Source: Diplonema papillatum (lineage: Eukaryota > Euglenozoa > Diplonemea > Diplonemida > Diplonemidae). From it: a stretch of DNA of 64,000 nucleotides. The stretch lies in assembly GCA_030068145.1 (NCBI GenBank), contig JAPJBO010000350.1, positions 62,001 to 126,000 on the forward strand, given 5' to 3'. The notes beneath the pieces were generated by a model. The model ran no database searches. It saw nothing but the letters and a program-made list of their open reading frames with translations, and had not been told where the DNA came from. A program made the position numbers and the translations under genes. Positions 1 through 8,008 of the stretch are shown here, in pieces (the first letter of the stretch is position 1; every line of letters begins with the position of its first letter).

Positions 1-211
1 TCTCTGTACACGACCGCGGACCTAAACGAAGTACAGGTCGATCACACCGTGGTCTACAGGGAGTGGCGCGAGGACGATCCGCCGTATCCGTTTGGGTTAT
101 GCAAAGAATCTGTGGCGATAACGCAGATATCGCGCAAGGGCAATCCGCCGTATCCGACGACAGCTCGGAGGCTGGAGGCGTTCGCGGGTACCTTATCGAG
201 CGAGGCACAGG

Positions 212-338
212 GCTTTTTTGTTGAACGCTTACGCCCGCCACTAAACCCAGATTTACCTGTGTTTCGTGTGGGCTACAGCACATTTACCGCCTTTGATCTA
301 TCGCAACTGGCAGTCTCCTCAAGCATTTCCTCTTACCT
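212..338 (-). repeat. Repeat A, copy 1
   Basis: This is a reverse-oriented copy of the commonest interspersed repeat in the window. On its sense strand the family reads TTTTTGTATAAGCACCTGC, then TTTGTAGGAAATGCTTGAGG, GTGCTGTAGCCCACACGAAA, AATCTGGGTTTAGTGGCGGG and GCGTTCAACAAAAA. Other copies lie near 10.6, 11.9, 13.8, 18.9, 39.0, 40.9 and 58.2 kb, on the plus strand. No coding capacity is visible. Family class is unknown; it is probably a short non-autonomous element about 200-300 bp long. Confidence 0.8.
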
Positions 339-340
339 GC

Positions 341-790
341 TCGCTGCCACATCACAGCAGCTTGATGAAGATGGGCGTCTGCTTATCAGAGCACCTCTTC
401 AGTGAACCGCACGCAAACCTTCTCAACCAACAGGAGCTAAAAAAAAAAAGGAAGGAAAAAGCGAAAAGAAAGGAAAAAAAGAAGAAGAAAAAAGAGACTC
501 GCTCTCTCACCTCAAACCGGGACACCCCCGCCCTCCCCGTCCGCCACCATTCAGCGACCGACTGGACCCGCTCTCCCCGTGTTGCTACCGCCGCCGCCTG
601 AAAGAACCGCGCGAAGCCGTCGGCGAGGATAGCCGACGCACCCGGAGAGAAGAGTGGCGGGCCCTCGGTTCGATAACGTTTCGCTCCTTCGGGTCGGACG
701 AGAGCGACGGGCAGCTGGAGAGGACCGTCAGCAGGAGCTTGCCGCACCGGATCAGCGACGCGTTCGGCAGTCCGAACGTGTGATAGGCTG
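341..790 (+). pseudogene. Truncated tandem copy of the pseudokinase promoter and head
   Basis: A unit of about 450 bp occurs here and again at 791-1268, where it becomes the start of the intact gene at 1077. Each unit opens with a short piece that resembles an internal stretch of the gene (about 1269-1305), continues through a purine-rich leader, and ends in the first 40-odd codons of the gene. In this upstream unit the start codon context reads GAGGATAGCC where the intact gene has GAGGATGGCC, so the initiator ATG is lost. The copy therefore carries a duplicated promoter region but no usable frame. The layout indicates tandem duplication of the 5' end of the gene. Confidence 0.8.
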
Positions 791-1076
791 CTCGCTGCCA
801 CATCACAGCAGCTTGATGAAGATGGGCGTCTGCTTATCAGAGCACCTCTTCAGTGAACCGCACGCAAACCTTCTCAACCAACAGGAGCTAAAAAAAAAAG
901 GAAGGAAAGCGAAAAGGAAGGAAAAAAAGAAGAAGAAAAAAGAGACTCGCTCTCTCACCTCAAACCGGGACACCCCCGCCCTCCCCGTCCGCCACCATTC
1001 AGCGACCGACTGGACCCGCTCTCCCCGTGTTGCTACCGCCGCCGCCTGAAAGAACCGCGCGAAGCCGTCGGCGAGG

Positions 1077-2770
1077 ATGGCCGACGCACCCGGAGAGAAG
1101 AGTGGCGGGCCCTCGGTTCCGATAACGTTTCGCTCCTTCGGGTCGGACGAGAGCGACGGGCAGCTGGAGAGGACCGTCAGCAGGAGCTTGCCGCACCGGA
1201 TCAGCGATGCGTTCGGCAGTCCGAACGTGTTCGCGGACGTGGCGCCGAAACAGCCGTCGATCGCCTGCTCGCTGCCGCAGCACAGCAATTTGATGAAGAT
1301 GGGCGTCGTGCGCCTGGCGAAGATGCCGCTCTCCTCTTCGATGATGCCCCTGGCGCCCGTGTCCGACGACCGCCCCGCGTCGCCCGCCTGCTTCGGCGCC
1401 CAGAAGAGCTTCGACGACGCCTCGAGCCCGCGCACGATGTCGACTGGCCCGTTCTCCTCGCTCTTCCCCTCCGCTGGCACCCCGAGCCACGCCGGCGCAC
1501 CAGACGCCGCGAAACCCGCCGCCAACGGCGCCACCGCGCCCGTGCCCAAGCGCGCGAGCGACACGTCGTCCCTCGCTCCGGCGGCCGGCAAGAAGCAGGC
1601 GTGGCGGCCCCGGCGGTCGGTCAAACCGTCGCTGCCGCCGCCGCCGAAGCACCATACGTGGTTCACCGGGAACAACAAGCGGTACCCCGAATTCCTCGAG
1701 TACCTCAAGGACACCGAATGCCGCCGGAAGAGCATCGCCAAGAGCCACAACGCGAAGGCCCTCGACGTCGCCGAGGCGTCGTGCCGGCAGAAGAGCATGC
1801 TGAAAGACACGCGGTCCCTCATCCCGAAGCTTGAGCCCGACGAAGCCCGGAAGCGCCTCGCCGCCGTCATCAGCGGCAGCGAGTTCTCGATCCCCCCGAC
1901 GCAGCAGTCCCTCGAGGAGGAGGGCATCCCGTTCGTGCCGTCGGCCGACCTGAAGCACCGCTTCTTCTTCAGCTACTGGGTGCCGATCGTGTCGACCAGC
2001 AACACCGGGTTCTACCGGTGCACAAACCGCACGACCCTCGAGCGCCACTACATGAAAATCTTCAAGAAGCAGCCCCCGGAGCGGCGGTACTGGGAGAACT
2101 TCTCGCTTGAGCTCGCCGTGCTGCTGGAAGCCGCAAAACTTGCCGAAGCTGGCGGCCAGTCGCGCAACGTGGGGCAGCTGATCGACGTCGTGCAGACCGA
2201 AAACGAGGTGCACGCGATCGTTTCCGCGTCGGAAGAGGGCACCAGTTTGCTGGTCAGAGTCCGGGACAGGAAGGGATTCCTCCCGTTGTCGTGGGTGCGC
2301 GACGTCGTCAAGGGCGTCGCCGACGCCTTCCGGACACTGCACGAAGAGCTGCTGGTCGCCCACTGCGGTCTGAAGCCGGGTGAGGTGATGGTCACGAACC
2401 AAGGTGCGGTGTTCCTCGAGGACTTCGGGAGCATCCGGTGCCTCAGCGCTGAGAGTCGGCTGGCGCCGTCGTTCAGCCGGGTCCGGCGGAGGACCGTCGA
2501 GCCGAACAGCGCTTCTTCCCTCATTTCGAAGGACCTCACGTCCCTCGGGGCCCTCCTGCACCTCCTCCTCTACGGGCACGTCCCGTCTTACCCGGTTCCT
2601 GCGTCGCATCTTCCCAGCGGCGCCCCGCCTCTCCTAGCTTGCCTCCTCAGCGGGTCTCTCACGTCCGAATCCGTCATCAACCACTCCTGGATCAATGACT
2701 TGTGCCGCTCTGGCGAGGAAGACGTGCAGTTCTCCGTAGCTAACCCCGACGAGTGGATGAAGTCCACCAG
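1077..2770 (+). CDS. Pseudokinase-like protein, first long exon
   Basis: The frame starts at an ATG in a context duplicated upstream and encodes about 564 residues before a consensus splice donor (CCAG|GTACGT) at 2770/2771, leaving two bases of an incomplete codon. Residues 1-190 are Ser/Pro/Ala-rich and probably disordered. The C-terminal half has the layout of a protein kinase lobe: an HCGLKPGEVM stretch near residue 428 in place of the catalytic HRDLKPxN loop, an intact DFG at about 449-451, and a helix-F-like KDLTSLGALLHLLLYGH at about 485-501. Loss of the catalytic Asp and the loop Asn suggests a pseudokinase. The open frame continues past the donor into interspersed repeats, so I treat the rest as intron. 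The downstream exon was not found and may lie beyond the retrotransposon at 3.4-7.2 kb. Substrate and partner are unknown. Confidence 0.65.
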
Positions 2771-2802
2771 GTACGTCAATTTCTTAGCAGCAGTGACATT
2801 GC

Positions 2803-2960
2803 GGGTTGCCCTTCAATGCATTGTGCAGGCGCTCAAAAGACGTGGGCAGCTGGTTGATCAGAATTCCTTACCTGAATATACACAGGGTAAACACAAGTGG
2901 GGAAAAACGATCAACCGCGGCACGCACAAACGAAACGAAGCGCCTGTCTTTTCTCCTTCA
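2803..2960 (+). repeat. Repeat B, copy 1
   Basis: This copy of a roughly 165 bp family carries GTTGCCCTTCAATG, GATCAGAATTCCTTACCTGA and GAAGCGCCTGTCTTTT. It lies just after the pseudokinase splice donor, so it is probably intronic. Other copies are near 10.7, 10.9, 25.4, 32.2, 33.7 (reverse) and 53.1 kb. Confidence 0.8.
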
Positions 2961-3015
2961 GTGTCCGCGGATAGGGGGGGTCGGGGAGTAGCCGCAAGAA
3001 GAAAGAGAAGAAAAA

Positions 3016-3290
3016 GGCCGCTCCTGGTCCAGGAACGTGACGGTCAACCACGGCTTGCAAAGCTTGAGTCGGAGGCAGCACAGTGCCACAACCCCGTCCG
3101 CTCTGCCCTGCGGCTGACCGTCTCGACGAGCTTGTGTTCAGCGCGAGCGCCAAGCCCCAAGGTGCGCCAAGCCTTGATGCTTTAGTTTGGGAAATCGGTA
3201 GCCACTTGACCCGTAGGCCCGTGGCTCTGCAGTACCGCCGAACACGTGAAGCTTGGCTCCCGTGTAGCAGGCTTTCCCTGGTACCTGGGA
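3016..3290 (+). repeat. Repeat E, copy 1
   Basis: A stretch of about 275 bp beginning GCCGCTCCTGGTCCAGG and ending near CCCTGGTACCTGGG. It is repeated in reverse orientation at 56073-56352 with only scattered differences. It is an interspersed repeat of unknown class with no coding signal of its own. Confidence 0.75.
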
Positions 3291-3366
3291 GTAGCCGCAA
3301 ACAAAAATATGCTGGAAAAACAACTCCCCTACTTCGGGCTTTTGCGGTCCAACCATTGCTCTTTTT

Positions 3367-3473
3367 TGCGACAACCAATTTCTGCTTCCCTGGAGACAGT
3401 ATTTGTTACAGCTAAAAAGAACGTTGGCAGCGGTTTAACCAAATCACATACAGGTTAAATCGCACAAACAAAA
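3367..3473 (+). repeat. Left terminal direct repeat of the retrotransposon (repeat D)
   Basis: 107 bp running from TGCGACAACCAATTTCTGC to CGCACAAACAAAA, identical to 7075-7181. The gag-like ATG follows 17 bp later. It shares a core (TAAAAAGAACGTTGGCAGCG) and a GCACAAACAAAA end with host repeats B and F. Confidence 0.85.
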
Positions 3474-3490
3474 AATATTGCTCGTGCAGA

Positions 3491-4372
3491 ATGGCGGTTG
3501 ACCTGAAGGCCTACGACTGGTCCCCCATCAAGGTGGTCCTCGCCCCCGAGGGATGGAACGCCGCCGACGAAGACCCTGATTGCTGCCTTGATTGTGGGAA
3601 GATCCACATCAAGGGCGCTTTCTGCGCCATGTGCGGGAAGCGCGGCAGCGAAGCCTGCCTCAAAGGGTCATTACCCAAAGAGATTTCGCCCCGGTTCCTC
3701 GAGAACATGTCCGAGGACGGGTGGCTCTGCCCCTTTTGCCTGGTGTCACTACACCAAGATGGCTTAAGTGTCGAAGAGGAGCTCAAGCGCAGGGCCTCCC
3801 GTGATCACGATCACGCCGGCCCTCCGGTAGTGGGACCGGAGGCCCTGCTACGCGATGTCGAGGATGGGCCCACCAAAACGGCCTTGCAGGCCGTCATTGC
3901 GCTCCTGTTTGCCCAGCAGACCCAGACCCCCGCCATCCCCGTCCCAGCCCCTCTGGTCAATACCGAGGCGGTTGATCCTCGCCGAGTCACGACTTGGTTG
4001 GCAGGATTGGAGACGGCGCAGGGGCGGCAGCTGATCCTGTCGGAGATCAAGGGGCGGTACGCGTACCACATGGTGCCCGAGAACCCCCACGACGCCGCTA
4101 GCTCAATAGACCATGAGAGGAGAATCCACTTCTCTACCCTGGAGGCTTTGATGTCACTAAGTCGGCCCTGGCCCAGGGTCAGAAAGCCATGTCGGAGCTG
4201 GCAAAAAAGGCCGACACCCGGGACGTCAAGAAGGAGAGCTCCTCGAAGAGGCAGCGGAGATGAAGTTCGGCGAACCCCACTGCCCCCTTGGGCATGCCGA
4301 CAGAGGGCTTGTGGGCAGACGCGATGGCGAGGTCACTACCTCGAAAGAAGGATCACTCCTGTCCCGATCTAG
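3491..4372 (+). CDS. Gag-like zinc-finger protein of the retrotransposon
   Basis: The first frame of the element starts at an ATG immediately after the left terminal repeat. Its N-terminal third carries closely spaced Cys pairs (CLDCGK, CAMCGK, and WLCPFC) with the spacing of a PHD- or treble-clef-like zinc module, followed by Ala/Gln-rich and acidic segments. Position and zinc-binding character fit the structural (gag-like) protein of a DIRS-type element. Its 3' end overlaps the recombinase and RT frames. The assignment rests mainly on position; sequence similarity to known gag proteins cannot be judged by eye. Confidence 0.5.
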   Translation: MAVDLKAYDWSPIKVVLAPEGWNAADEDPDCCLDCGKIHIKGAFCAMCGKRGSEACLKGSLPKEISPRFLENMSEDGWLCPFCLVSLHQDGLSVEEELKRRASRDHDHAGPPVVGPEALLRDVEDGPTKTALQAVIALLFAQQTQTPAIPVPAPLVNTEAVDPRRVTTWLAGLETAQGRQLILSEIKGRYAYHMVPENPHDAASSIDHERRIHFSTLEALMSLSRPWPRVRKPCRSWQKRPTPGTSRRRAPRRGSGDEVRRTPLPPWACRQRACGQTRWRGHYLERRITPVPI

Positions 4373-6818
4373 ACCGGTTTCAGCAGGATCAGGAGGCACT
4401 CCTCCTTGCCATGCAGAGGTGCTACAAGAGCAGCCCAGCCATGCTGTCCGTCGTGAGCCGCGCTCACAAGTACGCGCTGGAAGCCCGACGCTTTCACCCG
4501 ACGCTGACCGACGAGGAGGCCTTCCTCATGTGGGTGAATCGGAAGGTGGCGAGAGGCGACATCAAGGCCGACTCTGCTCTCCAGTACGTCACGTACTACC
4601 GGATGTCACGAGTGAACTGGATGAGCGCGTATCGCCGCTCGGTCAGACTGTCCATGGACAAGTTCGAGGACCGACGCACCCGCGATGCCGGGCGCACTCC
4701 GACCAAGGAGGAGATCCAGCAAGTGGTCTCACGGCGCGCCAACCTACACACCATGGCCCTGCGCTTCCAGTGGTCTACGGCTTGCCGATTCATCGACCTT
4801 CAACGGATTCGATTGGACCACATGTGGACTGTGGACGCGCAACAGGTCATGATCCTGTTTGTCGGCGGAAAGACCGACCCTACCTCTCTAGGACAGGGTC
4901 TCTTACTGCCTCGAAGCGGTCCTTTTCTAACGCCTTTTTGGAAATGGATCACTATCCATCGCCCCCCCATGGGGTCCAAGGCATTCGTGTTCCCCGACCT
5001 GTCACGACAGGCGTACAACAACTTCCTACAAGAGGAGTTGGGGGTCCCCTCCCACCGGATCCGGCATGCCGCACTCACTTGGGTGGCTTTGGTGGAAGGC
5101 GAGCAGACGGCGATGTGTGTGGGGCGTCATCGCAACCCCAGGACGACGCGAATGTACACGCCGCATCACCTCTGGCAGCCGGTTCTGCACACAGCCTCGG
5201 GCACAGCTGCCCTGCAGAAAACCGACTGAAAGACGGCCCTGTCAAAGGCCCCTTCTGGCCGCGTCACCTCGACAAGATCCTGCAGGGGTACGACTACGCC
5301 AACGGCTGGCTCGACGCCAGCAGTGGAAAACGCGTCACGAAGGCTTCCTACGAGGGGGAGATCGCTTCCACTGCTCCGCCATTTGACCACGAAGCGCTCC
5401 TGCAGGATTTCCCCGGCCTCCGCATCAACATGAAGTGGCTTCTCGACCCCGCCTTCATCAGCAGCATGCTCAGGCCGGGTTCGTTCGTTGTCGGCCCCGG
5501 CCCGCGGAACTCGCGAATGATGCCGCACGTCGATCGGCTTCTCCAGCTGGGCATCGCCGCTCCGGTCCCTAAGGCGATCTCTTCTCGCTGGTTCCACGGT
5601 GCGTTCACCGTAGACAAGCGGGCGCCGGGTCAACTCCGGTTCATCCTCAGCTGCGAGTCCGTCAATCGGGCCACGGCACATGTGCCTCTGCCGGCTTGCG
5701 ACCTGCCCAGCTACGCCACCATCGTCAGCACGGTGCTGTCTCGGAGTTGGGTCGCCGAATTCGATTTTCGTTCTTTCTTCTTCCAGTTCGCCCTGCCTCC
5801 GGAGGTTAGAAAGTACTTCTGTTTCCGCGTTGAGGGCAGGCTGTTCTGGATGACCCGCCTGCCCATGGGCTACCGCGCCGCGCCTCAAGCCGCCCAGGCG
5901 GTTTCGCTGGAACTGGCGGCGGCCGCCGCCCAGGGTTTGGACGTCGAGGTCCTTGCCTGGATCGACAACGTGATATTTGTAGCGAACACGGAAGCCGACG
6001 TCGCGCAGGCCTCAGCACGTTTCAAGGCGTTGACTTCAAAGTACGGATTGACCATTGGGAGCTGGTCGAAACCCGCCACCCGGGCGGTTTTGTTGGGGCT
6101 GGAGTTCGACCTCGAGGTGAAGAGTTGGCATGTTGACCCATCATGGATAGCGAAGGCGGGCCCGGTGATGGGTCAAATCTTGGAGCTCAGCGCGGCTCCC
6201 GTCCGCATATGGTGGAAGCTGACCGGGTCCCTGCTTTGGCGGCGCCATGTCATGGGGTTCCCTCTCCACGGAGTATTACCCCTCTTGCAGTGGATGTCTG
6301 CGCTGGCGTCTGGCCGTTCGTCTTCCGACAGCGCGTTTTGGGACACCGTCGCATCTTGCCCGACCGCGGTCAAGAGCTGCCTCCTCGCCCAGTGCATCGA
6401 CATGCGAGCTAACGCCTGGCGGCAGTGGTCTCAGCCGGCGTTCATGAGTTCGATCGACGTCGTCTCCGATGCTAGTATGTCGGCCTGGGCGTACGTAATC
6501 GGCGATTTTCATGCTCATGGCCGCTTCCCTCCGGAGTTGGCCCCCGCAGACATCTTCATGAAGGAGCTCTACGCTGTGGTTCGGGCCGTACAACATGCGG
6601 TCCGCGGTCGGGCGAAAGTGGATATCAACCTCCTATGTGACAACAAGGCTGTCATCGGATGCGTACGCCGGGGCTACACCCTTCGCCACGACGCCATGCA
6701 GTTGCTGACTCTGATCAACCAGAGCTTGGCCGCGTCTACGAGCCGGCCGAACATCAGCTATGTTCAGTCGCTACAGAACATTGCGGATCAGTACACAAGA
6801 CTGGTTCGCCCGCAATAG
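4260..6818 (+). CDS. Reverse transcriptase-RNase H of the retrotransposon
   Basis: The frame is open from about 4260, but the conserved part starts near 5270, after the recombinase ends. The RT palm and fingers are recognisable from VAEFDFRSFFFQFALPPE to LPMGYRAAPQ. An RNase H domain follows, marked by VVSDASMSAWAYVIGD, then MKELYAVVRAV, and INLLCDNKAVI, in the usual D-E-D order. Together these copy element RNA to DNA and remove the template. The first 300 codons overlap the recombinase in another frame, so translation probably begins internally or by a coupling mechanism as in other DIRS-like elements. Confidence 0.75.
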   Translation: MKFGEPHCPLGHADRGLVGRRDGEVTTSKEGSLLSRSRPVSAGSGGTPPCHAEVLQEQPSHAVRREPRSQVRAGSPTLSPDADRRGGLPHVGESEGGERRHQGRLCSPVRHVLPDVTSELDERVSPLGQTVHGQVRGPTHPRCRAHSDQGGDPASGLTARQPTHHGPALPVVYGLPIHRPSTDSIGPHVDCGRATGHDPVCRRKDRPYLSRTGSLTASKRSFSNAFLEMDHYPSPPHGVQGIRVPRPVTTGVQQLPTRGVGGPLPPDPACRTHLGGFGGRRADGDVCGASSQPQDDANVHAASPLAAGSAHSLGHSCPAENRLKDGPVKGPFWPRHLDKILQGYDYANGWLDASSGKRVTKASYEGEIASTAPPFDHEALLQDFPGLRINMKWLLDPAFISSMLRPGSFVVGPGPRNSRMMPHVDRLLQLGIAAPVPKAISSRWFHGAFTVDKRAPGQLRFILSCESVNRATAHVPLPACDLPSYATIVSTVLSRSWVAEFDFRSFFFQFALPPEVRKYFCFRVEGRLFWMTRLPMGYRAAPQAAQAVSLELAAAAAQGLDVEVLAWIDNVIFVANTEADVAQASARFKALTSKYGLTIGSWSKPATRAVLLGLEFDLEVKSWHVDPSWIAKAGPVMGQILELSAAPVRIWWKLTGSLLWRRHVMGFPLHGVLPLLQWMSALASGRSSSDSAFWDTVASCPTAVKSCLLAQCIDMRANAWRQWSQPAFMSSIDVVSDASMSAWAYVIGDFHAHGRFPPELAPADIFMKELYAVVRAVQHAVRGRAKVDINLLCDNKAVIGCVRRGYTLRHDAMQLLTLINQSLAASTSRPNISYVQSLQNIADQYTRLVRPQ
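4294..5229 (+). CDS. Tyrosine recombinase of the retrotransposon
   Basis: About 311 residues. The C-terminal half has the phage-integrase fold signature: an Arg in the STACRFIDLQR region, an HRIRH box, a GRHRN box and the nucleophile Tyr in TTRMYT, in the correct order and spacing. In DIRS-order elements this enzyme integrates a circular DNA intermediate by site-specific recombination, usually without target duplication. It lies between the gag-like and RT frames and overlaps both, an arrangement known from PAT-type elements. Confidence 0.78.
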   Translation: MPTEGLWADAMARSLPRKKDHSCPDLDRFQQDQEALLLAMQRCYKSSPAMLSVVSRAHKYALEARRFHPTLTDEEAFLMWVNRKVARGDIKADSALQYVTYYRMSRVNWMSAYRRSVRLSMDKFEDRRTRDAGRTPTKEEIQQVVSRRANLHTMALRFQWSTACRFIDLQRIRLDHMWTVDAQQVMILFVGGKTDPTSLGQGLLLPRSGPFLTPFWKWITIHRPPMGSKAFVFPDLSRQAYNNFLQEELGVPSHRIRHAALTWVALVEGEQTAMCVGRHRNPRTTRMYTPHHLWQPVLHTASGTAALQKTD

Positions 6819-7074
6819 CGTCCAACATCAGCCATCAGCTTCGTCGAGTCTTTGTCAAGCAGGTTGATCCATCCTCCGTGTGGCATGCAGCTTACCCTCC
6901 AAGTTAGGGCCGCCTGTGGTTTTTTTTGAGTCCACCAGGTGCGAACAGTCGCTTGCGGTGGTTCGGTGTTTTTCCCGTGCCAGGTCCCATCAAGTGCACA
7001 CAGTCGCTTGCGGGGCGGAAAAGGGGGGGGGGGTCTGAATAGGGGCCGCTCGTGCTCCGGTGCCTATTCTTTTA

Positions 7075-7181
7075 TGCGACAACCAATTTCTGCTTCCCTG
7101 GAGACAGTATTTGTTACAGCTAAAAAGAACGTTGGCAGCGGTTTAACCAAATCACATACAGGTTAAATCGCACAAACAAAA
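7075..7181 (+). repeat. Right terminal direct repeat of the retrotransposon (repeat D)
   Basis: 107 bp identical to the left repeat. The 250 bp before it contain two short direct repeats around CAGTCGCTTGCGG and a run of G. Directly after it, 7184-7235 is a diverged tail of repeat A (AAATCTGGCTTTGGTG, then AAGCTTTCAACAA). Confidence 0.85.
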
Positions 7182-7235
7182 TTTACTTAAATCTGGCTTT
7201 GGTGCCGTGACGTAAGCTTTCAACAAGTAAGAAAA

Positions 7236-8002
7236 CTGGAGGAGGATCCGCTCGATTCTTACTCAGCGACGTCTTGATGGCTCGTTTTCCACCAGAAAGT
7301 CCAGAGAGTCCATGGCAACGAAAGAAATCTCAAAGTTCCGTCACTAAAAGGCATGCGAAGACGCTGAAAGTAAACCATGTGAATGGCGCTAAAATCATCA
7401 CGAGCCACCGCATCACACCAAACCACCCCACGCGCAGAAACGACGCCGACACTTTCCTCGCTGCCCTCTTCTCCGACCATCCGCTTGACCAAGCTTAGAA
7501 CCCTTGGAGTCCTTGAAATCGTTGAAATCACTGGTGGGTGAAGCGTCCGTCGGTAGAAGAAGATCGCGGCCGAAGCTCTGAAGGGTTCCGGAAAACGACT
7601 CCCGCAAAACGCCATGGCTGGGCTCCGTCGCACCCCGTTCGGGTCGGTGAGCAGGAAATTGCCAGAATGAATGCGTCGCTCGCGGCTTCGTTTCCTGCAG
7701 TTCCTTCCGTGACAGCTTGGAAGCGTTACGAACAAGAGACATCCGCCTCGCTATCACACATCGGCATATTGCTTCGAGTGGCATGTGGCTTCCCAACGGG
7801 AACGCCGTCCCTTATGTTCGTAGTCTGTCGTACTGCTCGAAAAGTGTCCTGCATCGACTCTGGCGGTTTGAACGCTTCGGACAGTTCTCTTTGGCGTGGC
7901 AGCAAAGTTATCCTCCAGAAAAGAAACAAACAAAGAAAGCTCGCGCGAGGCGGTGCGCCGCCAGCCACCTCGCGGAGAAAGACGCGGGCTTCATTCTTTT
8001 GT
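7236..8002. other. Stretch without a recognised gene
   Basis: Several overlapping frames of up to about 160 codons occur on both strands, but none shows a motif, consistent codon bias or a conserved copy elsewhere. The last 20 bases (TTCTTTTGTATAATC) are the start of a repeat A copy that was interrupted by the element beginning at 8009. Confidence 0.5.
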
Positions 8003-8008
8003 ATAATC

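Larger units (their letters stand above)
3367..7181 (+). mobile_element. Tyrosine-recombinase retrotransposon (DIRS/PAT-like)
   Basis: This 3.8 kb element is bounded by 107 bp direct repeats (3367-3473 and 7075-7181) that match base for base. Between them are three long overlapping open frames: a Cys-rich gag-like protein, a tyrosine recombinase, and a reverse transcriptase with RNase H. Recombinase plus RT/RNase H without an aspartic protease or DDE integrase is the hallmark of the DIRS order, and direct terminal repeats rather than inverted ones point to the PAT/Ngaro-like side. The element looks whole, and identical terminal repeats suggest a young insertion. A diverged solo copy of its terminal repeat lies at 25585-25695. 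Confidence 0.8.

Noticed and set aside
999-2609. 536-codon reverse-strand frame over the pseudokinase
   Set aside because: GC-rich antisense shadow without recognisable domains.
2771-3185. Continuation of the pseudokinase frame beyond 2770
   Set aside because: It reads through a consensus splice donor into repeats B and E that occur elsewhere in the window, so it is treated as intron.
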